Shown in pieces: positions 8,033 to 17,086 of a stretch of DNA of 64,000 nt (within the stretch, counting starts at the first letter, position 1; each line of letters begins with the position of its first letter). Both the position numbers and the translations under genes were made by a program. Source of the DNA: Sulfitobacter sp043557345 (GTDB lineage: Bacteria; Pseudomonadota; Alphaproteobacteria; Rhodobacterales; Rhodobacteraceae); assembly GCF_043557345.1 (NCBI RefSeq), contig NZ_JBIFFV010000012.1, positions 1 to 64,000 of the forward strand, in the 5' to 3' direction. The notes under the pieces were generated by a model. The model saw only the letters and a list, made by a program, of their open reading frames with translations, had not been told where the DNA came from and made no database searches.

Positions 8033-8822
8033 ATTCGCCGCCATTGAGATGTAGTGCTTGGCCGTTCATAAAACTGCCTGTGGTGCATAGATATACAGCC
8101 CCATAGGCGAGGTCGTCGATATGACCCCATCGTTTTACGGGAATGCGCTCCCGGACCGTATCAATCGTGGTGTTCGGGTACTGGCTCCAGTCGCGGTCGG
8201 TATCGATTGCTCCAGGAACTAAGGTGTTAGCGGTGATACCATATAGCCCTAGTTCCTTGCCTATGGCTTTGGATAAACCGTGCATTCCGGATTTTGCCGC
8301 TATGTTGTAGGCGCGGTTGATTAGATGACCGGTGAACCCATCATAACCCGAAACATGGATAATTCGGCCCCAGCCCTGTTTCTTCATCAGCGGTACGACA
8401 TGATGCGCGAGGTAAAAGGAAGCAGAGAGGTTGATACGGATCGAGTCGTCCCAGTCATCTATCGTGATCTCATCAAACGGCTTGTGCAGGCGGCGTCCCA
8501 CATTTGAGACCGAGATATCAATCGAGCCAAAGGCCTTAACTGCCTCGGCTACCATTCCGCCTACTGCGTCCGGGTCGGAGACATCACACATGATTGCGTG
8601 CGCCCGACCTCCCGCCTTTTCGACCAGACGAACGGTCTCATCAACCTTGTCGCGATTGCGCGCGCCGTTGACGATCACCGTAGCGCCAGCCTCTGCAAGA
8701 CGAAGAGCAATGGCACGTCCGATATTTTGGCCCGAACCGGTGACCAATGCTACCTTCCCGTCCAGACGCTGCGGATGCAGGCCGGTCGCGTCAGGAATGG
8801 CTCGTGTATTTGCGTTGCTCAT
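8022..8822 (-). CDS. Short-chain dehydrogenase/reductase (SDR), atypical active site
   Basis: The ATG at 8822 is preferred because GGAGGG lies ten bases upstream; the protein is 266 residues. The NAD(P)-binding motif TGSGQNIG is near the start, and the fold follows classical SDRs. The active-site segment reads AYNIAAKSG: the lysine is five residues after the tyrosine instead of four, so Asn sits where the catalytic Tyr is expected. The gene ends the acyl-CoA operon. It probably acts on a hydroxy or keto intermediate, or has a modified reaction. Confidence 0.88.
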   Translation of the reverse strand: MSNANTRAIPDATGLHPQRLDGKVALVTGSGQNIGRAIALRLAEAGATVIVNGARNRDKVDETVRLVEKAGGRAHAIMCDVSDPDAVGGMVAEAVKAFGSIDISVSNVGRRLHKPFDEITIDDWDDSIRINLSASFYLAHHVVPLMKKQGWGRIIHVSGYDGFTGHLINRAYNIAAKSGMHGLSKAIGKELGLYGITANTLVPGAIDTDRDWSQYPNTTIDTVRERIPVKRWGHIDDLAYGAVYLCTTGSFMNGQALHLNGGEFMF

Positions 8823-8823
8823 A

Positions 8824-9738
8824 TCAAGAGTACCCTCCAATCATGTCGGCTTTTTGCAGCGTGTTATCGACAATGCGGATAGAAGCGATGTCAATCATCC
8901 GGCCCTCAAATTGGACTGAACCCAGCCCTTGAGACCAAGCGTCTTCATAGGCAGCCTTCATCTTGCGGGCGCGCGCCACGTCTTCGGCTTTGGGTGAGAA
9001 CACATCTTGTGCGATTTCAATTTGTGAAGGATGGATTGCCCATTTGCCTACCATACCTAGGATCATCGCCCGTCGGCATTCCTCGCGATAGGTATCGGGG
9101 CTGCGGAAGTCGGCGAACGGCCCGTCCACCGCGTCGATCCGGTTGGCCCGAGCCGCGATCGTCAATTTTTGACGCTGATAATGCCAAATATCGCCGGGAT
9201 AGCCGGTGTCGCCGCCGATATCGTTGATCGACACGCCTTGGCTGGCCGAATAGTCACCCATCCCGAAAATCAACGCCTCTAAACGGTCCGACGCGGCGGC
9301 AATTTCGTCAACCTTTTGCATTGCCTCAACCTCTTCGATCAAGGTTTCAAGGCCAATCCGTTTGTTCAGCTTCAGCTTCTTTTCCATCATGCTTAGCAGC
9401 TTGTCACAGAAGGTGATGTCATCGGGGCCCAAGCATTTGGTGAGCATAATGACATCGATATTCTCGCCTGCGCCCTCAACCACCTCAATAATGTCTTCAT
9501 AGGCGTATTCGGTCGTTAGATCGTTGATCCGCACGCACCGGGTGGTACGGCCCCAGTCGAGATCATTCAGCGCTCCAACGATCTTGCCTCGAGCTTCACG
9601 TTTGGCCGATGGAGCGACAGCGTCTTCAAGGTCCAGAAAAACATAATCCAAGTCTAGGCTCGCGGCCTTTTGCATCATTTTTTCGCTGGATCCTGGAACG
9701 GACAACTGACAGCGGCGAAGTCTTTTAGGTTGGCTCAT
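8824..9738 (-). CDS. CitE/HpcH family CoA-ester lyase, close to L-malyl-CoA/beta-methylmalyl-CoA lyase
   Basis: A 304-residue TIM-barrel lyase with LDLEDAVAP (Mg-binding acidic residues), GLETLIEEVEAM, IFGMGDYSAS, VDGPFADF and MVGKWAIHPSQI near the end. The last segments, plus GRMIDIASIRI, match my memory of Mcl1 (L-malyl-CoA/beta-methylmalyl-CoA lyase) better than plain citrate lyase beta subunits. The expected reaction is retro-Claisen cleavage of a malyl-CoA-type ester, e.g. methylmalyl-CoA to glyoxylate and propionyl-CoA. It sits between the CoA-transferase and SDR genes. The exact substrate is inferred. Confidence 0.88.
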   Translation of the reverse strand: MSQPKRLRRCQLSVPGSSEKMMQKAASLDLDYVFLDLEDAVAPSAKREARGKIVGALNDLDWGRTTRCVRINDLTTEYAYEDIIEVVEGAGENIDVIMLTKCLGPDDITFCDKLLSMMEKKLKLNKRIGLETLIEEVEAMQKVDEIAAASDRLEALIFGMGDYSASQGVSINDIGGDTGYPGDIWHYQRQKLTIAARANRIDAVDGPFADFRSPDTYREECRRAMILGMVGKWAIHPSQIEIAQDVFSPKAEDVARARKMKAAYEDAWSQGLGSVQFEGRMIDIASIRIVDNTLQKADMIGGYS

Positions 9739-9753
9739 ATCGAATTTTCCTCG

Positions 9754-11022
9754 TTAACTTGTGATCTTCTGCAACGGATCAGAGCAAATTTGCGCGATCT
9801 CTTCGGCTGCAAAACCGAACTCCGCCAGGATTGCGGCACCATGTTCGCCGGTCAGCGGTGCTGGCTGACGTACGCCATGAGCAGCATGCGCCATGCGGAC
9901 CGGAGTATTGGCCACATGCAACGGCCGATCCGCCCCGGCCATGGCGACCTCAGCTAACATCCCACGCGCCTGGAAGTGCGGGTCAGCAAAAATATCGCTA
10001 GCCGTCATCACAGGGCCAAAAGGGACCTGACCACCAATCACGCTGCTGATCTCGGCGCGAGTGAGCGGACGCGTCCACTCGGTAACTAGGGCCTCAGTGC
10101 GGGAGGCGTTTTTCAACCGCGCGGCGTTGGTGGCAAAATCGGGATCATGGGCCAGTTCGGGCCGCCCGATCAGGCTCACGAAACGCGCCCAGAAATCATC
10201 CTTGGGGATGGCGATGGTAACGAACCCATCTGAGGCCTCGAACAAGCCGAAGGGGCACAGTAGCGGATGACCGTTACCCTCCGGGACGGGTGAGGCGCCG
10301 GTTGCAGAATGTTGGAAGATAATGCGCTCGCACATGGCCAGTACGCTGTCGACCATGCTGATATCTACCCGCTCTCCCCGACCAGTGCGGTGGGCCCGGA
10401 AAGTCGCCGCCAGCGCCCCAAATGCGGCGAACATAGCAGGAGCGATATCGCCCACTCCAGGACCCACCTTAGTGGGTGGGCCGCCCCGTGCCCCCGTGAT
10501 ACTCATCACGCCGCCCATAGCTTGGCTGACCGGATCATAGGCAGGCCAGTCAGCATAGGGGCTGGCACCGCCGACAGCATCTCCGAAACCGCGTATAGAC
10601 ACATGGACAAGTTTCGGATTAGCAGCCCAGAGCGCCGCGTCGTTCAGACCCAGCCGTTCCATTACACCATGACGGTAATTATCGATCAGAATATCGGCCC
10701 CGGCTACCATCCTCTTGAGCGCGGCAAGGCCCGAAGCAGATTTGAGATCTAGTACGACCGACCTCTTATTGCGGTTTATCGAGGCGAAATAGCCACCATA
10801 TCCACCTTGATCTTGGGTCAACCCGCCCGGCAAAAAGGGGCCGATGCGTCGGGTGCTGTCACCGCCAGGAGGTTCGACCTTAATTACATCCGCGCCCTGA
10901 TCCGCCAGCATCATCGACGCATAGGGGCCCGCCAACATCATAGTCAGGTCGATGACACGCAGTCCTTCAAGCGCGCCGCCGGGCACAAGGGGGTTGGCGC
11001 TATGATCTAGCGGTTCGCTCAC
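9754..11022 (-). CDS. CaiB/BaiF family CoA transferase (family III)
   Basis: A 422-residue protein with the family III start GLRVIDLTMMLAGPYASMML and GADVIKVEPPGGD. The conserved Asp nucleophile region lies near DISMVDSVLAMCERI. Members move CoA between carboxylates in the cytoplasm, so this is the likely activation step for the imported acid (or an isomerase of the Mct type). The start overlaps the end of the upstream MaoC gene by four bases. Confidence 0.92.
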   Translation of the reverse strand: MSEPLDHSANPLVPGGALEGLRVIDLTMMLAGPYASMMLADQGADVIKVEPPGGDSTRRIGPFLPGGLTQDQGGYGGYFASINRNKRSVVLDLKSASGLAALKRMVAGADILIDNYRHGVMERLGLNDAALWAANPKLVHVSIRGFGDAVGGASPYADWPAYDPVSQAMGGVMSITGARGGPPTKVGPGVGDIAPAMFAAFGALAATFRAHRTGRGERVDISMVDSVLAMCERIIFQHSATGASPVPEGNGHPLLCPFGLFEASDGFVTIAIPKDDFWARFVSLIGRPELAHDPDFATNAARLKNASRTEALVTEWTRPLTRAEISSVIGGQVPFGPVMTASDIFADPHFQARGMLAEVAMAGADRPLHVANTPVRMAHAAHGVRQPAPLTGEHGAAILAEFGFAAEEIAQICSDPLQKITS

Positions 11023-11528
11023 GCGCGTCCACCAGCCCAGACGGCCCGCTTCTTAATCAGCACCAGACGCTCGGCCTCGACGCAGAGCTTGTCGTCTTGA
11101 TTGATGCCGTAATGGCGAAACCGCACGCGACCTGCATCTGGACGGTCGCTCTCGGATTTTTCCATTACTTCGGTAAAGGCATAGAGGGTGTCTCCATGAA
11201 ATACAGGGTGACGCAGGCGCACTTTGTCCATTTCCAGCTCGGCAAGCACCTGCTCGCCTGTATCTTGCGCTGCAAGTCCAATGACAAAGGACAGGTTGAT
11301 GCCGCCAAACACCACACGCTGCGAGAATATCCCCCCGCCCGCCTTCTGCATCCGGTCCTCGTTAAAATGACCTTCGGCGGTGTTCAGTACCAGATTGGTC
11401 AGCAAGACATTGTCCATCTCGGTCATTGTCTTGCCGCGGGCATGGCGCCAGACATCGCCCGCCACAAAATCCTCGTAATAGTTGCTAGCAGAGGTCAGCG
11501 CCGCTGTGTTGATCGTTTCCACCGTCAT
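11019..11528 (-). CDS. MaoC-like hydratase, C-terminal-half type
   Basis: The start at 11528 (ATGA overlap with the dehydrogenase stop) gives 169 residues. It has a hot-dog fold with EDFVAGDVW at the front, TEMDNVLLTNLVLNTAEGHF in the middle, and RLRHPVFHGDTLYAFTEV. By recall it resembles the C-terminal half of the roughly 340-residue mesaconyl-CoA hydratase of Rhodobacter, while the other MaoC gene of this operon resembles the N-terminal half. The two may form one heteromeric hydratase. Confidence 0.85.
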   Translation of the reverse strand: MTVETINTAALTSASNYYEDFVAGDVWRHARGKTMTEMDNVLLTNLVLNTAEGHFNEDRMQKAGGGIFSQRVVFGGINLSFVIGLAAQDTGEQVLAELEMDKVRLRHPVFHGDTLYAFTEVMEKSESDRPDAGRVRFRHYGINQDDKLCVEAERLVLIKKRAVWAGGRA

Positions 11529-12796
11529 TCGGCCGCCGCTCCAAGCTTTGGGTCTGTGCCCCATTTTTTGTCAAAGGCCCGGTCAGCGACGATTTTGTCG
11601 AGAAGCGATTTGCCCAAAATTTTATCTGAAATGATGCGCTGCTGGATTTCCGAAGTGCCCTCGAAGATCTTTGTCAGCCGCGCGTCGCGCCAATGGCGTT
11701 CGACGGCGTGCAACTTGGTATATCCCGCCCCACCAAAGATTTGCATGGCTTCCGAGGTTACGCGTTCGGCCATCTCGGAAGCGAAATACTTAACCATCGA
11801 TGCCTCCATGTCGCAGCGCGCGCCGGTATCAATACTATTGCAAACCGAATAGAGAAGCTGTCGCGCCGCCTCTACCTCGGTTGCCATGGTAGCAATCTTG
11901 AAGCGGATCGCTTGGAACTCCGCGATTGGCATCCCAAATTGTTCGCGTTCTTGGGCATAGGCAATCGCATCTTCCAATGCGCCCTGCGCCAAGCCAATTG
12001 AGCGCGCGGCTGTATGGGCACGAGCAGTTTCCAACCCCTTGGCCATCAGCAGAAACCCCCTACCCTCTTCGCCAATCAAGTGACTGGCGGGCACCCGGAA
12101 CCCGTCAAAGGAAAGTTCAAAGGTCTTCCAGCCGAAATAGCCGATCTTTGGAATGGGCGATCCGGCAATTCCTTTGGGCAAGGAGCCGCGCTCTTTCTCT
12201 ATCATGAAGCAGGAAATCCCCATCCACCGCTTGTCCGATGAAGGTGGCGGCGCGGTGCGCGCGAAGATTGTCAGGTAATCGGCCCCATCGGCAAAGGTAC
12301 ACCAGTATTTTGAGCCGGTGAGAATCCAATCCTCGCCATCACGCTCTGCGCGACAAGAAATGGAGGCCAAGTCAGAACCGGTACCAGGCTCGGACAACGA
12401 AGTCGCGTTGAGGAACTCACCTCGCATCACGCGCGGTAGGTATTCGGCTTGCATCTCAGGCGACATTGCCTTGCGAATCCAACCTCCCTGACCGCGGGCC
12501 ATCAGCGAAGCGACCGACATCCAGCCGCGCGCAAGCTGCTCGGCCACAAGACAATATTCAAAGGCGCCTAGGCCGAGACCGCCATATTCTTCAGGGATCA
12601 TAATGCCAAAGTATCCCATGTCGGCCATCTTTTGTTTCAGGGCATCGGGGATCTCTGCATCTGGGCCGTCCAACTGATTGGCAATTGGCAACACCTCGTT
12701 CATGGTGAACTGCCTTGCACTGTCGCGGATCATCTTGCGCTCTTCGGTAAAATAACCGCGTCCGTCGTCCGAATAAGGGGCGTCATTCATCTCCAT
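11525..12796 (-). CDS. Acyl-CoA dehydrogenase
   Basis: A 423-residue flavoprotein with all family landmarks: FTMNEVLPIANQLD, LARGWMSVASLMARGQG, the FAD/substrate segment SEPGTGSDLASIS, KYWCTFADGADYLTIFAR, and near the C-terminus MQIFGGAGYTKLHAVERHWR followed by KIFEGTSEIQQRII. The likely catalytic base lies close to the last motif. In this operon it would oxidise the CoA ester of a methyl-branched dicarboxylate (e.g. methylsuccinyl-CoA) to an enoyl-CoA for the MaoC hydratases. It overlaps the next gene by four bases. Confidence 0.93.
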   Translation of the reverse strand: MEMNDAPYSDDGRGYFTEERKMIRDSARQFTMNEVLPIANQLDGPDAEIPDALKQKMADMGYFGIMIPEEYGGLGLGAFEYCLVAEQLARGWMSVASLMARGQGGWIRKAMSPEMQAEYLPRVMRGEFLNATSLSEPGTGSDLASISCRAERDGEDWILTGSKYWCTFADGADYLTIFARTAPPPSSDKRWMGISCFMIEKERGSLPKGIAGSPIPKIGYFGWKTFELSFDGFRVPASHLIGEEGRGFLLMAKGLETARAHTAARSIGLAQGALEDAIAYAQEREQFGMPIAEFQAIRFKIATMATEVEAARQLLYSVCNSIDTGARCDMEASMVKYFASEMAERVTSEAMQIFGGAGYTKLHAVERHWRDARLTKIFEGTSEIQQRIISDKILGKSLLDKIVADRAFDKKWGTDPKLGAAAE

Positions 12797-12798
12797 TT

Positions 12799-13302
12799 TT
12801 ACTCTCCTTGCATGTCACGGCGGCGCACCAGGTTCGAGCGCCGGAACCGGATGGCTTCTTCACCATCTTGGTTCAGGCCACGTGTGGCCCAGGTCACGAT
12901 GCCAAAATTGGGGCGTTTGTCGCTTTCGCGCGCTGAGATCACTTCACTTGTGGCCGTAAGGGTGTCACCGACATAGACCGGCATGCCATAGACGCATTCG
13001 TCCACACCTAAGAACGGGCCGCCGCCCTCAGATAGGTCTTCGACGCTGAGACCGAAAACCGTGTTGAACACCAAAAGCGGGTTGATTGGGCGTCCCCGGT
13101 CGTGGCCGTTCGCCCCAGCGACCTCCGCATTGAGGTATTGCGGGTTGTAATGCAGTGTCAGCGTGGTGAAGAGTGTATTGTCTATCTCGCCTAACGTCCG
13201 CCCCCAGTGATGGGTAAAAGTTCGGCCGATAGTGAAGTCTTCAAATGTATTCCCGCGCGTCCAAAGCCTAGCCCGGGACTTCAGGTCTGTGACCATATCC
13301 AT
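12799..13302 (-). CDS. MaoC-like hydratase, N-terminal-half type
   Basis: A 167-residue hot-dog protein with EDFTIGRTFTHHWGRTLGE, then DNTLFTTLTLHYNPQYLNAE, YGMPVYVGDTLTATSEVI and TWATRGLNQDGEEAI. The last motif matches the N-terminal half of mesaconyl-CoA hydratase as I recall it. The gene is three bases upstream of the dehydrogenase and probably pairs with the second MaoC protein at 11019-11528. Confidence 0.85.
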   Translation of the reverse strand: MDMVTDLKSRARLWTRGNTFEDFTIGRTFTHHWGRTLGEIDNTLFTTLTLHYNPQYLNAEVAGANGHDRGRPINPLLVFNTVFGLSVEDLSEGGGPFLGVDECVYGMPVYVGDTLTATSEVISARESDKRPNFGIVTWATRGLNQDGEEAIRFRRSNLVRRRDMQGE

Positions 13303-13305
13303 GAG

Positions 13306-14823
13306 TTATCCAGTTTTAGTTATATCTTTTGAGCTCGGTAATGTTGATGCCAGCAAGCCAGTCAAATCGGCCGCGGTGGGCAGTTCGGCCACGGCAGCAA
13401 AGAGCGCCTTCGACGCATCGTTCCCTAAGATTGGGTCAATCAAAGTTGCGGCTTTGACCTTTAACGCATCCTCTTGCGCGTCCAAGTTCTCCACCGGTGT
13501 AGATACGTCCCAGAAGGTGTTAAGCTCTGTACCATCGACAAGATTAACAACGACTTCAGCACCGTAGCGATCGGCGCGGTCGCTCTGATGCGACAGCTGG
13601 ACCTTTTTGCGAAGGGCCGCCAACTCAGGTTTAAGGGCCGTGGCCTGAGAATAAAGTGAAAGGTCCGCAGTATCAGCGCCGGCAAGCGCCAAAGCCGCAA
13701 GGTGGCGGATCGAAAACTTGATATCAAGACCAGTGCGTGGCTCGAGGACATCGCACACTGTGCGGTGACCTTCGGGCACGTGCAATGTAATCGCAGCTAT
13801 TTCGGCAGGATCGATTGCTCCGTGCTCTTTCCGGAGCCGGGCCAGAGCCTCAATTGTAGAATGAGTGAGATAGCAGGCAGCGTGATACTTGAAGAGGTTG
13901 CGCGTGATCTCCCATTCCGGGGCGCCAGGAGGTGTCGATTGGAAATCGCCCCCCGAGAACTGACTGTCATCGGACATGGCCGCGCCAAAGCCCTGCGGGT
14001 GCTCAAGCCCCCCCGCGCGCGCTGTGAAGCCACGCTGTGCCAACCGCGCCGCTATGATCCCATTGGCCGCGGCATTTCCGGCATGCATCGGTTTCGCCAT
14101 GGTGCCAAACATCGCCTTAAGGCCAGACGCCTGCGTCGCGGCCAGTCCCAATGCTGCTTCAGTTTGATTTTCATCCAGTTTTAGCAATGATGCACAGCCT
14201 GCGGCTGCGGCCACCGCTCCGATCGTGCCCGTGGCATGGAAGCCGCGGGCATAATGTGTGTCGCCCATGGCGTGTCCTAGGCGTCCAGCCACTTGATAGC
14301 CCACCGCAAATGCGCGTAAAAGCGCTACGCCCGAGAGATTTTCTTGTTCGGCAACCGCCAGCAAAGCTGGCGCTAGAGTTACGGTTGGGTGCCCGTGCAT
14401 GCGCAAGTTTACATCGTCAAAATCTAGGGCATGACTGATTGTCCCATTGATCCTTGCTGCCTGTTGTTCTGATGCACGTCCCTGTTGCCCGACGAGAGCC
14501 ACACCCTGAGGGTCGATTTTACCCTCGGTCGTAACGGCAGTTATGATTGGCGACAGCTCCTCGGCGGTGCCAGCAATAGTCACGGCAAACCAGTCAAGAA
14601 GACATTGTCCCGCCAGTCGCATCACCGGAGCTGGTATGTCAATTTCCTGAGATCGTGCGACCCACATGGCCGCAGAGCTTGTAAAATCTGCTGATTGTGT
14701 GGGGGAGGATACGGCGTTCAAATGGGACAAGGCAAACTTTCCATCTTTTAAAGACGCTTTTCTTATATCGCCCACCTTTCTCACCAACCAAGTCAAAATC
14801 GATATTTGGATAAAAGAAATCAC
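13306..14823 (-). CDS. MmgE/PrpD family protein
   Basis: Up to 505 residues with the MmgE/PrpD pattern: CLLDWFAVTIAGTAEELSPI, ARINGTISHALDFDD, HPTVTLAPALLAVAEQE, GYQVAGRLGHAMGDTHYARG and KPMHAGNAAANGIIAARLA. The family includes 2-methylcitrate dehydratase and cis-aconitate decarboxylase. The first 30 residues do not look like the family, and a TTG start near 14730 or the ATG in AAMWVARSQE is plausible. It is the promoter-proximal gene of the operon and may process the dicarboxylate before CoA activation. The specific reaction is unknown. Confidence 0.88.
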   Translation of the reverse strand: MISFIQISILTWLVRKVGDIRKASLKDGKFALSHLNAVSSPTQSADFTSSAAMWVARSQEIDIPAPVMRLAGQCLLDWFAVTIAGTAEELSPIITAVTTEGKIDPQGVALVGQQGRASEQQAARINGTISHALDFDDVNLRMHGHPTVTLAPALLAVAEQENLSGVALLRAFAVGYQVAGRLGHAMGDTHYARGFHATGTIGAVAAAAGCASLLKLDENQTEAALGLAATQASGLKAMFGTMAKPMHAGNAAANGIIAARLAQRGFTARAGGLEHPQGFGAAMSDDSQFSGGDFQSTPPGAPEWEITRNLFKYHAACYLTHSTIEALARLRKEHGAIDPAEIAAITLHVPEGHRTVCDVLEPRTGLDIKFSIRHLAALALAGADTADLSLYSQATALKPELAALRKKVQLSHQSDRADRYGAEVVVNLVDGTELNTFWDVSTPVENLDAQEDALKVKAATLIDPILGNDASKALFAAVAELPTAADLTGLLASTLPSSKDITKTG

Positions 14824-14920
14824 ATATGAGATGTAGAGGCCTAAAGCTTTCGGCTGTGTCGTTCGCCCGAGCGCCGTAGCGCGGGTGGCGGGATGAGCTT
14901 CGCAACGCTAGGTAGCGGAC

Positions 14921-15838
14921 ATGAAAGAATATATAATTATCCCCGACATCCACGCCGATATAGATCGCCTTGAGCGTTCATTAGAAGTGGCCGAAGATAC
15001 TCCGGCCGCGTTCCTGGGCGACTTTATCGATGCCGGAAAACTAACGAAGCAGGTAGACGAGGGAGCTGTGCTCTCACGGGTGCGGCGCTTGGTCGACAGT
15101 GGTCGCGCCGTTGCGGTCATGGGCAACCACGAGCTAAACGCGATCCTTTACCATCGCAAGGACGCTGACGGTGCTTGGCTGCGCGCGCATACAGCTGCGA
15201 AAACCAAGCAACATCAAAGCTTCATCGAAGCCTTTGGTGTAGGCACGAAAGAAGCCAAGGCATGGACGGATTGGTTCCTGACCCTCCCCCTCTGGTACGA
15301 GTTAGATGGCTTGCGGCTAGTTCACGCTTGTTGGGACGATGCCGCAATCGAGCTTATTAAAGCCAGGCGTCCTGATGGCCGGTTGCACGCTGACGATCTA
15401 CCTGAAGTGGCTGCCGCTACCTCATCATTTGGCAAGGCTGTCGAAAGGCTGCTCTCCGGTCCCGAAGTTTCCCTGCCTGAAGGCTACATGTTCCACGACA
15501 TGAACAACCATGAGCGCTGTGAAGTGCGTCTAGCTTGGTGGCGTCCAGAAGCAACCACGTGGCGGGAAGCCTGCCTTTCAGTGCCTAAACCGGACGAATT
15601 GCCGTCCGGGGCGCTCCCACCCGATACTGCAGCCTTGCTCTATAGCGCCGACGCGCCTCCGGTTTTCGTGGGGCACTATAAGATGAACGGTACTCCCTGC
15701 ATTGAAGCACCCAACGCAGCCTGCTTGGACTACCCAGCAAGTCCATGCGCTTACCGCTGGCGCCTAGGGGAGGCACTATTAGCAGACAATCTGATTTTGA
15801 TCGATGTCAATGAGAACCGTCGCAGCGTGGCCGTATAA
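14921..15838 (+). CDS. Metallophosphoesterase (serine/threonine phosphatase-like)
   Basis: A 305-residue protein with the calcineurin-like metal-binding series: PDIHAD (D-x-H) at residues 8-13, FLGDFIDAG (GD..D) at about 31-39, VMGNHELN (GNHE) at about 65-72, a middle HACWD, and FVGHYKMNG near the C-terminus. Two divalent metals are expected. The order and spacing resemble PrpA/PrpE or Ap4A-hydrolase-type phosphatases. It is divergent from the acyl-CoA operon and stands alone, so its physiological substrate cannot be inferred. Confidence 0.88.
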   Translation: MKEYIIIPDIHADIDRLERSLEVAEDTPAAFLGDFIDAGKLTKQVDEGAVLSRVRRLVDSGRAVAVMGNHELNAILYHRKDADGAWLRAHTAAKTKQHQSFIEAFGVGTKEAKAWTDWFLTLPLWYELDGLRLVHACWDDAAIELIKARRPDGRLHADDLPEVAAATSSFGKAVERLLSGPEVSLPEGYMFHDMNNHERCEVRLAWWRPEATTWREACLSVPKPDELPSGALPPDTAALLYSADAPPVFVGHYKMNGTPCIEAPNAACLDYPASPCAYRWRLGEALLADNLILIDVNENRRSVAV

Positions 15839-16330
15839 CGGCCATGCTAGCCATGCGGTAACCTGCAGCGTTAATCATCTGTGAGGCATATGCCTTCCTT
15901 AGAGCCATGTTCCCTGGAAGGGGAGAGTACTGACTTCAGTCAACTTTCTTTAACTCTCTCAAAATCTCAAGAGAGCAACAACCAGCATTGATAGAAGAGC
16001 GTAAAGGCTCCTGTTGTTGTTTAATTTGTTTAAAAGAACAACGTTTAATACGTTTAGGCACCGATAAAGTTTTTTAAAACAAAGGCTTATACGCCTTTAG
16101 GTGAACGTTTATGGGGTGAAAGGTGAAAGGATATGGGAGATGGGGCCCAGATAGGTGAACGTTTATGGGCTGAAAGGTGAAAGGATATGGGAGCATAGGT
16201 GAATGTTTATGGGATGTCCGTTAATAGGATCATAAGGCATTGATAAGTATATAAAAACCGAACTTTTTTTTGCAAAATACGGAATTGTCACGTTAACACG
16301 GGTCCGTTGGCAGCGTTGGATATTTTTCGT
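15839..16330. other. Intergenic region with direct repeats before the IS6 element
   Basis: No convincing gene. It is AT-rich with complementary CAACAAC / GTTGTTG segments (about 15975-16020) and holds the direct repeats listed separately. Confidence 0.5.
16099..16213. repeat. Iteron-like direct repeats
   Basis: Two 42-base copies starting AGGTGAACGTTTATGGG at 16099 and 16153 differ at only a few positions and are 54 bases apart. A third, truncated copy (AGGTGAATGTTTATGGG) starts at 16197. Each full copy also contains an internal GGTGAAAGGATATGGGAG segment. The pattern resembles replication iterons, but no initiator gene is adjacent. Confidence 0.75.
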
Positions 16331-16332
16331 AG

Positions 16333-17034
16333 TTGCTACGCATGAGTACGACTGTCAGCTACAAGCGCCACCGTTTTCCGCCAGAGATCATCACGCACGC
16401 GGTTTGGCTTTATGTGCGTTTCAACCTCTCCCTACGCGAGGTCGAGGAAATACTCCTGAACCGTGGCGTCGACGTTTCCTATGAGACGATCCGGCGTTGG
16501 GCGGCGAAATTTGCCCCTCAAATTGCCCGGAATTTGCGTCGACGCCAGGCCCGTCCCGGCGATATCTGGCATCTCGATGAGGTTGTGGTAACGATATCGG
16601 GGCGGAAGTTCTGGCTCTGGCGCGCGGTCGATCAGAACGGGCTTGTTCTGGAGGAAATCCTGCAATCCAGACGCGACAAGCGTGCCGCAAAGCGTCTTTT
16701 GAAGGCGCTGATCAAGCGGTTTGGCTTGCCCAAACGGATCGTCACAGACAAGCTGCGATCCTACGGAGCGGCCAAACGTGAAGTCGCATCCGGTCTCGAA
16801 CATCGTTCCCACAAGGGCTTGAACAACAGGGCGGAAAACAGCCATCTACCGTTTCGAAAACGAGAGCGTTGCATGCAAGGATTTCGCTCTCCGGGCGGGT
16901 TGCAACGGTTTGTAGCCTGCCACACTGCCGTCCGAAACCGTTTCTCAGTTCCCGCCAGCCGCCGTTCCGCAAACGCAACACGCTATCATCGAATCGAAGC
17001 CTTCGACGCTTGGAAGGGCGCCGCGAGCATCTGA
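16333..17034 (+). CDS. IS6 family (IS26-like) transposase
   Basis: A 233-residue DDE transposase with an N-terminal HTH (SLREVEEILLNRGVDVSYET, IRRWAAKF), the DDE signature opening WHLDEVVV, VTDKLRSYGAAKRE, and HKGLNNRAENSHLPFRKRE with the closing Glu. The length is normal for IS6. It probably starts at the ATG at 16342 (MSTTVSYKRHRFPPEIITHA) or the upstream codon at 16333. It looks intact. The element ends about TTGACAACGCC at 17087, where a partial second copy begins. Confidence 0.92.
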   Translation: MLRMSTTVSYKRHRFPPEIITHAVWLYVRFNLSLREVEEILLNRGVDVSYETIRRWAAKFAPQIARNLRRRQARPGDIWHLDEVVVTISGRKFWLWRAVDQNGLVLEEILQSRRDKRAAKRLLKALIKRFGLPKRIVTDKLRSYGAAKREVASGLEHRSHKGLNNRAENSHLPFRKRERCMQGFRSPGGLQRFVACHTAVRNRFSVPASRRSANATRYHRIEAFDAWKGAASI

Positions 17035-17086
17035 CGCTCCAAAACAGGCCATTTCCTCGGCGCCAGCGAGTTAAGTTGACAACGCC

